Source: CAVTBX01 sp963733135 (lineage in GTDB: Bacteria; Actinomycetota; Thermoleophilia; Gaiellales; Gaiellaceae). From it: a stretch of 64,000 bases of DNA. The stretch is taken from contig CAVTBX010000009.1 of the NCBI GenBank assembly GCA_963733135.1, positions 1 to 64,000 on the forward strand. Direction: 5' to 3'. Below, in pieces: positions 49,880-57,694 of this stretch. The notes under the pieces were generated by a model that saw only the letters and a list, made by a program, of their open reading frames with translations, was not told where the DNA came from and ran no database searches. A program made the position numbers and the translations under genes. Position 1 is the stretch's first letter; each line of letters opens with the position of its first letter.

Positions 49880-52501
49880 GTGCGTTGGTTCCGAAAGAGG
49901 AAGGATCAGGGACAGGATGCGCCCGTCGAGGCTGCTCCTGACCCCAGGCCGCCGGCTCCGCCGGCGGTCGAGGAGCGAAGCGGCGACCCCGCCGCTGCCG
50001 AAGCTCCCGTAAAGCGCCGGAGAAGGCGCGGCTCCCGCGGAGGGCGGGGGCGCAACAAGAAGCCGGCCGAGACGACCACGGCCGAGCAGGAGCAGCCGAG
50101 CGAGACTGAGAGCGCGACGTCGGCCCGGGCCGCGAAGCCCAAGCCGGCGAAGAAGGACTCCTCGCGGTCGAGGCAGCGCCCGAGGCGACGCGAGCCGAAG
50201 CGCATCGAGCTTCCCCCCGTCCACAAGGAGCTCTACGTCTCCGTCGAGGTCGGCGAGCAGCGTGTCGCCCTCCTCGAGGACGGCAAGGTGGCCGAGGTCT
50301 ACCTCGAGCGTCGCGGCCGGCGGTCGATCGCGGGCAACGTCTACAAGGGCATCGTCGACAACGTGCTGCCCGGGATGGAGGCCTCGTTCGTCGACGTCGG
50401 GCTCGCCAAGAACGGGTTTCTCTACGTCGACGAGATCGTCGTGCCCGAGCTCGAGGGCAAGCAGCGCGGCCGGAAGATCCAGGATCTGATCCAGCGCGGC
50501 GAGCAGGTGCTCGTGCAGGCGGTCAAGGATCCGATGGGAACCAAGGGCGCCCGCCTGACCACGGAGGTCTCGCTCCCAGGGCGGTTCCTTGTCTACGTCC
50601 CGTACGGAGAGGGAATCGGCATCTCGCGCCGGCTCGATGACGCGGAACGCGAGCGGCTGAAGGGCATCTCCAAGGAGCTTCCGCTCCCGGAGGGCGGCAT
50701 CATCGTGCGCACCGCTGCCGAAGGCGCGTCGGAGGAGGAGCTCAGAGGCGATCTGGCGTTCCTCCAGAAGCTCTGGGCCACGATCAAAGGCAGATCCGAG
50801 CGAACGAAGGCTCCAGCCCTCGTCTACCAGGAAGCCGAGCTGCCGCTTCGGGTCATCCGCGATCTCATGAATCGCGAGATCAAGCGGGTCGTCGTCGACC
50901 ACGACCGGACGTACCGGCGCATCCTCAGCTACCTGAAGCGGACGTCACCGGAGCTCACCGAGCGCGTCGAGCTCTACGGCGCCAGGCAGCCGCTCATGGA
51001 GAAGGTCGGCGTCGAGGAAGCCGTCCGCTCGACCCTCAATCGACGGGTAGATCTCCCGTCGGGCGGCTACCTGATCTTCGACTACGCCGAGGCTTTCACA
51101 GTGATCGACGTGAACACGGGCCGCTTCGTGGGCTCGCGTGGCAAGACCTCCGGTGCGCGGCTCGAGGACACGATCACGAAGAACAACCTGGAGGCCGTCG
51201 AAGAGGTCGTCCGCCAGCTGCGGCTCCGCGACATCGGCGGGATCATCGTCATCGACTTCATCGACATGGCGAACCCCAAGAACCGCCAGTCGGTCGAGGA
51301 CGCCTTCCGCCGTGAGCTCGAGCGCGACCGTACGAAGACCTACGTCGTCGAGATTTCGCCGCTCGGGCTCGTCGAGATGACGCGGCAGAATGTGACGGAC
51401 GGGCCACGCGAGATCCTCACCGTCTCCTGCCCCACGTGCTCGGGCGACGGCATCATCGTCTCCCACGAGACGCTTGCGATCGACGCCGAGCGGCGGCTTC
51501 GCGCGCTGACGCGCGAGACGCGGCACCAGGCGTTTCGGGTCGAGCTCCACGCGCACGTCGCCTCGCTGCTCGCCGGGGCGGGAGGGGCGCGGGTCGGAGA
51601 GATCGAGGAGGAGACGGGGCGCCGCTTCTTCCTCGAGAGCCGTGAGGACGTCGCGACCGAGCACTTCGAGGTGCTGGAGCGCGGCCCGGTCTCGAAGATC
51701 GCGCCGACGTCGCTGCCGGTCGAGAAGGGCGAGGAGCTCGACGTCAAGCTGGCCGCGCGCCACGAGCACAGGCCCGCCGATGCCGTCGCGAAGCTGAACG
51801 GCTACGCCGTCAACGTCGCCGGCGCGGCCGACCGGCTCGGCAAGACCGTGAAGGTGCGCGTGCAGCGCGTCGGCTCGCAGAGCGCCTATGCCGTGCTCGT
51901 CGACGTGCCGGAGCTCGAGCCGCCGGTCGACCCCGAGACGGCGCTCGAGGCGGAGCACGCCGAGGACGGGGCTGCGCCGAAGAAGCGCTCGCGTTCGCGC
52001 GGCGGCCGCGGCCGGGGAGGCACCAAGCCCGTCGAGGAGGCGCCGAAGGATGAGACACCGGCGGACGAGCCCGTAGAGGAGGGACCAGACGAGCCCGTAG
52101 GGGTGGGACTTGTCCCGCCCGCGGACGCCGGCGACGCGGAGCCCGAGAAGCCGAAGCGCAAGCGCCGTAGAGGCTCACGCGGCGGCCGGGGCCGCAAGAA
52201 GAAGACCGCGACAACGACGTCCGACGGCGCCGTAGGGGCGGGAAGTGCCCCGCCCGAGGAGGTTGAGGAACCTGTCGCGGCGACGCCTGCGTCGCCTGCG
52301 TCTCCGGATGGAGCTCCTGATACGCCCGCCACGGTTGGAGACGCCGAGGAGGAGCCGAAGCCCCGCAAGAAGACCCGCCGGGGCTCGCGAGGCGGCCGAA
52401 ACCGCCGCCGCAAGCGGCCCGCCGAGGCCGCGACGGAGGCGACCGAGGCCCCGGAGGAGGAGCCGATCACGTTCATTGCCGCCGAAAAGGACTCTGGCTA
52501 A
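49880..52501 (+). CDS. rne: Ribonuclease E/G with Arg-Gly-rich tails
   Basis: 873 residues from GTG 49880, AAAGGAG upstream. Low-complexity N-terminus with RRRRRGSRGGRGR. Then the S1 domain (ELYVSVEVGEQRVALLEDGK, GNVYKGIVDNVLPGMEASFV), the 5' sensor/RNase H region, catalytic Asp pair in FTVIDVNTGRFVGSRGK and GGIIVIDFIDMANPKNRQ, and the zinc-link CPTCSGDG. The C-terminal 200 residues are Pro/Glu/Lys-rich with repeated GSRGGRG blocks, like actinobacterial RNase E tails that bind RNA or partners. Two GTAG hairpins are built into that tail. It processes rRNA and mRNA. Followed by rplU and rpmA. Confidence 0.94.
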   Translation: MRWFRKRKDQGQDAPVEAAPDPRPPAPPAVEERSGDPAAAEAPVKRRRRRGSRGGRGRNKKPAETTTAEQEQPSETESATSARAAKPKPAKKDSSRSRQRPRRREPKRIELPPVHKELYVSVEVGEQRVALLEDGKVAEVYLERRGRRSIAGNVYKGIVDNVLPGMEASFVDVGLAKNGFLYVDEIVVPELEGKQRGRKIQDLIQRGEQVLVQAVKDPMGTKGARLTTEVSLPGRFLVYVPYGEGIGISRRLDDAERERLKGISKELPLPEGGIIVRTAAEGASEEELRGDLAFLQKLWATIKGRSERTKAPALVYQEAELPLRVIRDLMNREIKRVVVDHDRTYRRILSYLKRTSPELTERVELYGARQPLMEKVGVEEAVRSTLNRRVDLPSGGYLIFDYAEAFTVIDVNTGRFVGSRGKTSGARLEDTITKNNLEAVEEVVRQLRLRDIGGIIVIDFIDMANPKNRQSVEDAFRRELERDRTKTYVVEISPLGLVEMTRQNVTDGPREILTVSCPTCSGDGIIVSHETLAIDAERRLRALTRETRHQAFRVELHAHVASLLAGAGGARVGEIEEETGRRFFLESREDVATEHFEVLERGPVSKIAPTSLPVEKGEELDVKLAARHEHRPADAVAKLNGYAVNVAGAADRLGKTVKVRVQRVGSQSAYAVLVDVPELEPPVDPETALEAEHAEDGAAPKKRSRSRGGRGRGGTKPVEEAPKDETPADEPVEEGPDEPVGVGLVPPADAGDAEPEKPKRKRRRGSRGGRGRKKKTATTTSDGAVGAGSAPPEEVEEPVAATPASPASPDGAPDTPATVGDAEEEPKPRKKTRRGSRGGRNRRRKRPAEAATEATEAPEEEPITFIAAEKDSG
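52097..52120 (+). repeat. GTAG-footed REP-like hairpin inside rne, first copy
   Basis: GTAG then GGGTGGGA CTTG TCCCGCCC, within codons for PVGVGLVPPADAG in the rne tail. GTAG plus a GC hairpin is the classical REP layout. Confidence 0.5.
52232..52255 (+). repeat. GTAG-footed REP-like hairpin inside rne, second copy
   Basis: GTAG then GGGCGGG AAGTGC CCCGCCC, encoding AVGAGSAPPEE, similar in DNA and peptide to the copy 135 bp upstream and in the same frame. Confidence 0.5.
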
Positions 52502-52545
52502 ACTATCCGCCGGATGCGGGCCGGATGGCCCGCTCCTTCCACGTT

Positions 52546-52957
52546 ATGACCTACGCGATCATCTCACTCGGCGGCAAGCAGTACCGCGTGCGGGAAGGCG
52601 AGCACCTGCTCGTCGAGCGTCTGCCGTACGACGAGGGCAAGACGTTCCATCCGGACATCCTGCTGCTCGGAGGCGACGGCGACCCGAAGCTCGGCTCCGA
52701 CGAGCTTCAAGGGCCAGCAGGTCACGGTGAAGATCGCGGAGCACGTGCTCGGCAAGAAGGTCATCGTCGGCAAACACAAGCGCCGCACGGGCTACCGGCG
52801 GCGAAACGGCCACCGGAGCCGCTTGACGCGGATCGAGATCGAGACGATCGGCAAGAAGGCGACTCGCTCCTCGACGGCGAAGAAGCCCGCGGCCGAGAAG
52901 GCGACGAGCGGCACGACCCGAACTCGCAAGACGGCGACGAAGAAGGACGACACCTAA
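52546..52957 (+). CDS. rplU: Ribosomal protein bL21 with basic extension, one frameshift
   Basis: Start MTYAIISLGGKQYRVREGEH is the family hallmark. A single extra base near 52707 ends the first frame, and the continuation reads VTVKIAEHVLGKKVIVGKHK then RRTGYRRRNGHRSRLTRIEI. Beyond the usual end (about 103 residues) is a 30-residue Lys/Thr/Ala tail (TAKKPAAEKATSGTTRTRKT). Repaired length 136. Essential-type gene, so the indel is probably an error. TAA overlaps the rpmA ATG. Confidence 0.93.
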
Positions 52958-53205
52958 TGGCTCACAAGAAGGGGCTCGGCTCCTCGAAGAACGGCCGCGA
53001 CTCCCAGTCCAAGCGACTCGGCGTCAAGATCTTCGACGGACAGACGGTGAAGGCCGGGATGATCGTCGTGCGCCAGCGCGGGACGCGGTTCCAGGCCGGC
53101 CCGGGCGCCGGGCTCGGCCGCGACCACACGATCTTCGCGAAGCGCGACGGCCGCGTCACGTTCTCGAACGGCGGCCAGCGCCGCCTCGTCTCGGTCGTCG
53201 AGTAG
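52957..53205 (+). CDS. rpmA: Ribosomal protein bL27
   Basis: 82 residues: MAHKKGLGSSKNGRDSQSKR at the start, then GVKIFDGQTVKAGMIVVRQR and FQAGPGAGLGRDHTIFAK. No N-terminal leader extension of the Firmicutes type. Coupled to rplU. Confidence 0.97.
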   Translation: MAHKKGLGSSKNGRDSQSKRLGVKIFDGQTVKAGMIVVRQRGTRFQAGPGAGLGRDHTIFAKRDGRVTFSNGGQRRLVSVVE

Positions 53206-53226
53206 CGCCGGGCCGGGGACTCCCGG

Positions 53227-54426
53227 TTGTTCCACGACCGCGCGCGCATCCACGTGGCCGGAGGGCGCGGTGGGGACGGCTCGCTGAGCTTCCGCCGGGA
53301 GAAGTACGTCCCGAAGGGCGGGCCGGACGGCGGCGACGGCGGAAAGGGTGGCGACGTCGTGCTCGTCACCGACCCAGACCTCCGTGATCTCTCGGCGTTT
53401 CGCGGAGCGCCGCGCTTTAAGGGCGGGCGAGGCCAGCACGGTCGCGGGGCGCTGAAGAAGGGCGCCGAAGGCGAGGAGGTCGCGCTTGGAGTGCCAGTCG
53501 GAACTCAGATCCTCGATCCGGATGGGCGGGTTGTCGCCGATCTCGCCAGCCCGGACGCCCGAGCCGTCGTCGCCAGGGGAGGACTGGGCGGGGCCGGCAA
53601 CAAACGTTTCGCCACGCCGACGAACCAGGCACCTCGTGTCGCCGAGGTCGGTCAGGCCGGGGAGGAGGCCGAGCTCGAGCTCCGGCTTAAGCTCCTCGCC
53701 GATGCTGCGCTGCTCGGCTTCCCGAACGCGGGCAAGTCCTCGCTGCTTCGCCGGATCTCGAACGCGAAGCCGAAGGTCGCCGACTACCCGTTCACGACGC
53801 TCGCTCCCGTCCTCGGCACGGTCGAAGCTCCGGATGGACGGCAGCTCACCGTCGCAGACGTACCGGGCCTCATCGAGGGCGCGCATCAGGGCGTCGGGCT
53901 CGGTGACGAGTTCCTCGCTCACCTCGAGCGCGCGCGGCTCTTCGTCCACGTGATCGACGTCTCCGAGGACGTCGAGGGTCGCTTCCGGGCCATCGACGCC
54001 GAGCTCGGTGCCTACGGGGCCGGTCTGGCCGAGCGGTCTCAGATCGTGGCTTTGAACAAGATCGATCTCCTACCGGAGGTGCCTGAGCTCGAGCTTGAGG
54101 ATCCGCGCGTTCTTGCGGTCGTCCCGGTGTCCGCGGCGACTGGGGCCGGGATCGACCGGCTCGTCGGCGCCCTCTTCGAGCTCGTGTCTGACGCGCCGGA
54201 GCCTGCTCCGGCGGACGACGGCGAGCTCGCCGACTACCTCGTGTACCGACCACAGCCTGCCCGCCGCCGGCCCTACCGGATCCTGCGGGGCGAACGCGGT
54301 TTTCAGGTCTCCGGACCGGCTCTCGACCGGGTGCCCCGAGATGAGCTCGAGCGTGCTCTCCGAGCCGCAGGCGCCAAGCCGGGAGACGACGTCACCGTCG
54401 GCGACGAGGAGCTCACGTTCGAGTGA
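53227..54426 (+). CDS. obgE: Obg/CgtA GTPase, ribosome-assembly factor
   Basis: 399 residues from TTG 53227. Glycine-rich Obg fold (HVAGGRGGDGSLSFRREKYV, GPDGGDGGKGGDVVLV). G1 LLGFPNAGKSSLLRRISNAK, switch I YPFTTLAPVLG, G3 VADVPGLIEGAHQGVGLGDE, G4 NKID, G5 VSAATGAGID. The C-terminal OCT-type domain (YRILRGERGFQVSGPALDRV) follows. It assists late 50S assembly. The stop overlaps nadD. Confidence 0.96.
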   Translation: MFHDRARIHVAGGRGGDGSLSFRREKYVPKGGPDGGDGGKGGDVVLVTDPDLRDLSAFRGAPRFKGGRGQHGRGALKKGAEGEEVALGVPVGTQILDPDGRVVADLASPDARAVVARGGLGGAGNKRFATPTNQAPRVAEVGQAGEEAELELRLKLLADAALLGFPNAGKSSLLRRISNAKPKVADYPFTTLAPVLGTVEAPDGRQLTVADVPGLIEGAHQGVGLGDEFLAHLERARLFVHVIDVSEDVEGRFRAIDAELGAYGAGLAERSQIVALNKIDLLPEVPELELEDPRVLAVVPVSAATGAGIDRLVGALFELVSDAPEPAPADDGELADYLVYRPQPARRRPYRILRGERGFQVSGPALDRVPRDELERALRAAGAKPGDDVTVGDEELTFE

Positions 54427-55007
54427 GCGTCGGGCTCCTCGGCGGCGCGTTCGATCCACCGCACAACGGCCACCTGGCGCTTGCACGCGCCGCCATCGAC
54501 CATTTCGATCTCGAGCGGCTGATCGTCATCCCGACCGGGGAGCCGCCCCACAAGGCCGCGCATACGGACGGGGAGACCCGGTTTCGCCTCGCGGAGGCTG
54601 CCTTCGCCGGCCTCCCGCGAGTCGAGCTCTCGCAGCAAGAACTCAAGCAGCCTGGCCCGTCCTACACGGTCGCGACTGCCCGCTGGGCCGCACGGGAACT
54701 CGACGATCCGATCTTCCTCGTTGGCGCGGACGAGTTCTGCGACTTCCTCACCTGGCGCGAGCCGGACGCGATCCTGGAGGAGGTTCGCCTCGGCGTCGCG
54801 AGCAGACCTGGATTCCCGCGCGAGCGGCTCGAAATGGTGCTCCACGGATTGGAGCGGCGCGAGCGGGTCGAGCTGTTCGAGATCGCGGCGATGCCGGTCG
54901 AATCGCGCGACTTGCGTATCCGGGTTGGCAGAGGAGAGCCGATCGACGACTTCGTCCCCGCAGCTGTGGCCCGGCTCATCGCAGAGCTGGGGCTCTACCG
55001 GGATTGA
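54423..55007 (+). CDS. nadD: Nicotinate-nucleotide adenylyltransferase
   Basis: 194 residues, GTG 54423 (GTGA overlap with obgE). Nucleotidyl-transferase motif GLLGGAFDPPHNGHLALA (GxFxPxHxGH), substrate loop PTGEPPHKAAH, and the C-terminal ISSTxxR-equivalent around PVESRDLRIRVGRGEPID. It makes NaAD from NaMN and ATP in NAD synthesis. obgE-nadD-rsfS is a common order. Confidence 0.95.
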   Translation: MSVGLLGGAFDPPHNGHLALARAAIDHFDLERLIVIPTGEPPHKAAHTDGETRFRLAEAAFAGLPRVELSQQELKQPGPSYTVATARWAARELDDPIFLVGADEFCDFLTWREPDAILEEVRLGVASRPGFPRERLEMVLHGLERRERVELFEIAAMPVESRDLRIRVGRGEPIDDFVPAAVARLIAELGLYRD

Positions 55008-55066
55008 CAGCCGACCGGGCCGCCGAGCTACCCTGTGGCGGTCGCCTACGAGGAGCACAAGACCAC

Positions 55067-55435
55067 CTGACGCCGATCGAGCAAGCCAGACGTATCGCAG
55101 ACCTCGCCCAGGACAAGCTGGCGAGGGACGTCGTGATCCTCGACATGCGGCCCGCCTGCTCCTATACCGACTTCTTCGTGATCGCGACCGGCGGGAACCC
55201 CCGCCAGACGAAGGCGATCTACGAGGCCGTACGGGAGGGCCTGAAGCGCGAGGCCGGCATCGTGCCGACGCGGGTGGGCGGCGGCGACGGAGCCACGTGG
55301 ATCCTCGCCGACTACCTCGACGTCGTCTTTCACGTCTTCACCCCCGAGGCACGGGACTACTACCGCCTCGAGGAGCTCTGGGGGGATGTCCCGTCCTTGC
55401 CGGCGGAAATCCGCCTCCGCTCCGCGGAGGCATGA
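55067..55435 (+). CDS. rsfS: Ribosome silencing factor RsfS
   Basis: 122 residues from CTG 55067 (LTPIEQARRIADLAQDKLAR), AGGAG 11 bp upstream; no ATG, GTG or TTG lies in frame at a sensible place, so CTG is the likely start. Family core: DVVILDMRPACSYTDFFVIA and GGDGATWILADYLDVVFHVF, YYRLEELWGD. It binds bL14 and blocks subunit joining in starvation. The last residues AEIRLRSAEA are encoded by palindromic copy F, and the TGA lies inside the element. Confidence 0.92.
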   Translation: MTPIEQARRIADLAQDKLARDVVILDMRPACSYTDFFVIATGGNPRQTKAIYEAVREGLKREAGIVPTRVGGGDGATWILADYLDVVFHVFTPEARDYYRLEELWGDVPSLPAEIRLRSAEA

Positions 55436-55504
55436 GGATTTCCGCCGGATAGCGGCAGAGCCGAGGCCGTTCGCTGACCGGCGACGGGCAAGGCCCGCCG
55501 CTGC
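55400..55504 (+). repeat. Two-part palindromic element, copy F
   Basis: Core 55400-55448: CCGGCGGAAAT / ATTTCCGCCGG (perfect), inner GCCTCCGC / GCGGAGGC, then ATGAGG (one change from ATGACG). Second hairpin near 55480-55504, GGCGACGGGC AAG GCCCGCCGC. The left half is coding for rsfS. Confidence 0.75.
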
Positions 55505-55565
55505 GGCACGGCTAGAGCGATGCAGGTCAGGAGCATGAGAGGGCAGGCGGTACACTTCACCGCTC

Positions 55566-55638
55566 GGGGCCATAGCTCAGTTGGGAGAGCGTCTGGCTGG
55601 CAGCCAGAAGGTCGCCGGTTCGAGCCCGGCTGGCTCCA
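55566..55638 (+). tRNA. tRNA-Ala (GGC)
   Basis: GGGGCCA pairs with TGGCTCC, discriminator A. D-arm TAGCTCAGTTGGGAGA. Anticodon stem TCTGG/CCAGA with loop CTGGCAG, anticodon GGC. T-arm CCGGTTCGAGCCCGG. Palindromic copy G follows after three bases. Confidence 0.96.
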
Positions 55639-55641
55639 TCG

Positions 55642-55745
55642 CCGACACGAATCCGGCCCGCGCTGCGCGCGTGCCATGACGATTCGTGTCGGATGAGGAC
55701 TTCCGGGCCCTGGTTAGGGAGGCCGCCGGGCACGGCCCGCCGGCC
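55642..55745 (+). repeat. Two-part palindromic element, copy G
   Basis: Core 55642-55692: CCGACACGAAT / ATTCGTGTCGG (perfect), inner GGCCCGCGC / GCGCGTGCC (one mismatch), then ATGACG. Second hairpin GGCCGCCGGGC AC GGCCCGCCGGCC-like at 55721-55745. Immediately 3' of tRNA-Ala and 8 bp before the cupin stop. Confidence 0.7.
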
Positions 55746-55752
55746 ACGACGG

Positions 55753-56143
55753 TTAGTGCTCGGCCTCCTCGGCCTCGTCCGCTTCCGCCTTCGTCTTATG
55801 GACGGTGCCGGCTGGATGTTCTGGCGGGGCATAGATCGTCAGTAGGCACAGTGGGGCGTCTTCCGTGTTTACGAAGTTGTGGAGCGTGCCCGCCGGGACG
55901 AACACGATGTCGGCTGGGGCGACGGGGCTTTTCTTGCCGTCGAGAGATGGCTTCGCCGTTGCCCTTGACGAAATGGAGGATCTGGTCGCCCTCGTGGGTT
56001 TCTTCGCCGATCTCTTCGCCGGGCTGGATCGTCATCACGACGAGCTGGGCGTGCTCCCCGGTCACGATCGTTTGGCGGAAGAACTCGTTGTCACGCGCAA
56101 GGTTGCTCGCGCTTCTAACAGCGGTGGGGTCGCTCTCGGTCAT
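55753..56143 (-). CDS. Cupin-domain protein, one frameshift
   Basis: About 129 residues repaired. First frame: MTESDPTAVRSASNLARDNE then VVMTIQPGEEIGEETHEGDQ, with the metal-binding His/Glu of cupin motif 1, and ILHFVKGNGEAIS. After an extra base near 55945 the second frame gives KKSPVAPADIVFVPAGTLHN (motif 2 with His) and LCLLTIYAPPEHPAGTVHKT, ending with an acidic tail EADEAEEAEH. Small single-domain cupin of the mannose-6-phosphate isomerase type; substrate unknown. Confidence 0.75.
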
Positions 56144-56190
56144 GCCACTCCTCCGTCGCTCTCCGATGGCCGGTCAGTAGCCTCTCACGG

Positions 56191-56615
56191 GTGCGCGAGC
56201 TCGGGCCGCAGGAGATCGAGGAGTTCCTCCGCGACGAGGTCGTGGCTCGGGTCGCCTGCTCGGTCGCGCCGGGCACCTCTACGTCGTTCCGGTCATCTAC
56301 GTCTACGAGGACGGGGCCGCGTACGTCCTGACGACCGAGGGGCGGAAGATCGAGATCATGCGGACGAACCCGGAGGTCTGCTTCGAGGCCGACCGCTACG
56401 ACCGGGACACGGGAAGCTGGCGGAGCGTCATCGCCTGGGGTCGATACGAGGAGCTCGAGGGAGACGACGCGCAGGCTGCGCGCTCGCTCCTGGCACGGAG
56501 GTTCGAGGAGCGCACGGGGAGACGGCGCGAGGCGCCTCCAGGCTCGAGCGAACTCGAGTTCGTGGCCTTCCGGATCGTGCTCGGCGAGCGCTCGGGCCGC
56601 GAGGTCGTCCGTTAG
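56191..56615 (+). CDS. Pyridoxamine-5'-phosphate-oxidase-like flavin/F420 protein, one frameshift
   Basis: About 141 residues after repair. GTG 56191 starts VRELGPQEIEEFLRDEVVAR VACS-type; a frame change near 56265 leads to GHLYVVPVIYVYEDGAAYVL and TTEGRKIEIMRTNPEVCFEA, the split-barrel flavin-binding pattern. GSWRSVIAWGRYEELEG and ELEFVAFRIVLGERSGREVV complete it. Family members bind FMN, haem or F420 and reduce small molecules or nitroimidazoles. Convergent with the MOSC gene, overlapping by 4 bp. Confidence 0.72.
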
Positions 56616-57382
56616 AGAAGCTCGACGGCGTCGCCCACGCGCACACGGCCCGCCTTCTCGAAGCGGGCATAGACGCCGAAATCGATCGCCTCGCCGTCCC
56701 GGACGCCGCGGTAGCGCTTGATGAGCTTCAGCGTGTCGAGGTCGCGCTCGCCGGTGTCGGGGCTCCGGGTGGTCAGGGCGCAGCGCGGCACGGGATCACC
56801 CACCCGGATCACGGCCTCGCCGAGCTGGACGAGACGGCCGTCCCACTCGTCCTCCTCGTGCGGCCGAAACCCGCGCACGGTGAACAGCATCCTGAACCGT
56901 CGGCCGTCGACCTCGCGGCCCGCCTCCTCGGAAAGCCGGGCGATCGACTCCTCCGATACGAGCGTCAGGGGCTGGTCCTGGGCGATGCCAGGCTCCTCGG
57001 GGCGTGCGATTCTGACCGGGCTGCCCGCAAGGCCCGAGAGCGTCTCCGTCCACGAGCCTTCGACGATGCGTGCCGGAATCGTCCGCTCGGCCACGACCGG
57101 CGAGACCTCTTCGCCGAGCTCGAGCGCGCTGCCGCTAGCGATGGTTCCGTCCGGAAACAGAATCGAGAGCTGCTCAGTCTCCGCGTTATATGTCGCGGAG
57201 AGCGGGATCGGCCAGTAGGTCGCCGAGCTTCGGTGGCGGTTACCGTCCGCGTCGACCAGCACGAAGCGTCTGTTCTCGACCACGCCCGCCTCAGTGACCT
57301 CGACCTCCGTCGGGTGCGAGAGCCCGAAGCAGCGGACGGGCGTGACGGAGATGCGGCTGACTACGCAATCGCCATGCTCCAC
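56612..57382 (-). CDS. MOSC-domain sulfurase-like protein
   Basis: 256 residues from GTG 57382. The MOSC_N barrel (ISVTPVRCFGLSHPTEVEVT, ENRRFVLVDADGNRHRSSAT) is followed by the MOSC domain (RRFRMLFTVRGFRPHEEDEW), with the conserved Cys in GDPVPRCALTTRSPDTGERD and a C-terminal FGVYARFEKAGRVRVGDAVE. Such proteins carry sulfur or bind molybdenum cofactor, as in YcbX or mARC. It lies alone on the minus strand between plus-strand genes. Confidence 0.85.
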   Translation of the reverse strand: MEHGDCVVSRISVTPVRCFGLSHPTEVEVTEAGVVENRRFVLVDADGNRHRSSATYWPIPLSATYNAETEQLSILFPDGTIASGSALELGEEVSPVVAERTIPARIVEGSWTETLSGLAGSPVRIARPEEPGIAQDQPLTLVSEESIARLSEEAGREVDGRRFRMLFTVRGFRPHEEDEWDGRLVQLGEAVIRVGDPVPRCALTTRSPDTGERDLDTLKLIKRYRGVRDGEAIDFGVYARFEKAGRVRVGDAVELL

Positions 57383-57451
57383 TACTCGCCTGATCGTAAC
57401 GGGAGCTGCCGAGCAGGACTGAAGCGCGCGCCGAGCGGGTACAGGCCGCCC

Positions 57452-57694
57452 ATGACTGACGAACACGAACCGACCAAAGAAGGCCGTCCGCCGAGCTTGG
57501 CCGAGGGCACAGACCCCGACGTCCCGCAGGATCCCGGGATCCCGGGCCAGAAGGCCGAGGAGGAGCAGGGAACGGAGTGGGAGCCTTCGAGCCCCGCGAG
57601 CGGATTCCCGGAGGACGCGGACGACGAGGGTCGGGCCGCGGAGGCGGACGGCTCGCTCGCCCCAGGCTCGATGCCTCCCGACGAAGAGCGCTAG
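57452..57694 (+). CDS. Acidic, disordered hypothetical protein, 80 residues
   Basis: ATG 57452. Composition rich in Glu, Asp, Pro and Gly (HEPTKEGRPPSLAEGTDPDV, PSSPASGFPEDADDEGRAAE), with no hydrophobic core. It overlaps the SRPBCC gene stop by 4 bp at the convergent end (CTAG). Divergent from the MOSC gene. Could be a real small acidic protein; no family is recognised. Confidence 0.4.
   Translation: MTDEHEPTKEGRPPSLAEGTDPDVPQDPGIPGQKAEEEQGTEWEPSSPASGFPEDADDEGRAAEADGSLAPGSMPPDEER

Noticed and set aside
25608..55745. CRISPR array made by the CATGACGA elements
   Set aside because: Copies are kilobases apart, in both orientations, with no regular spacers and no cas genes.
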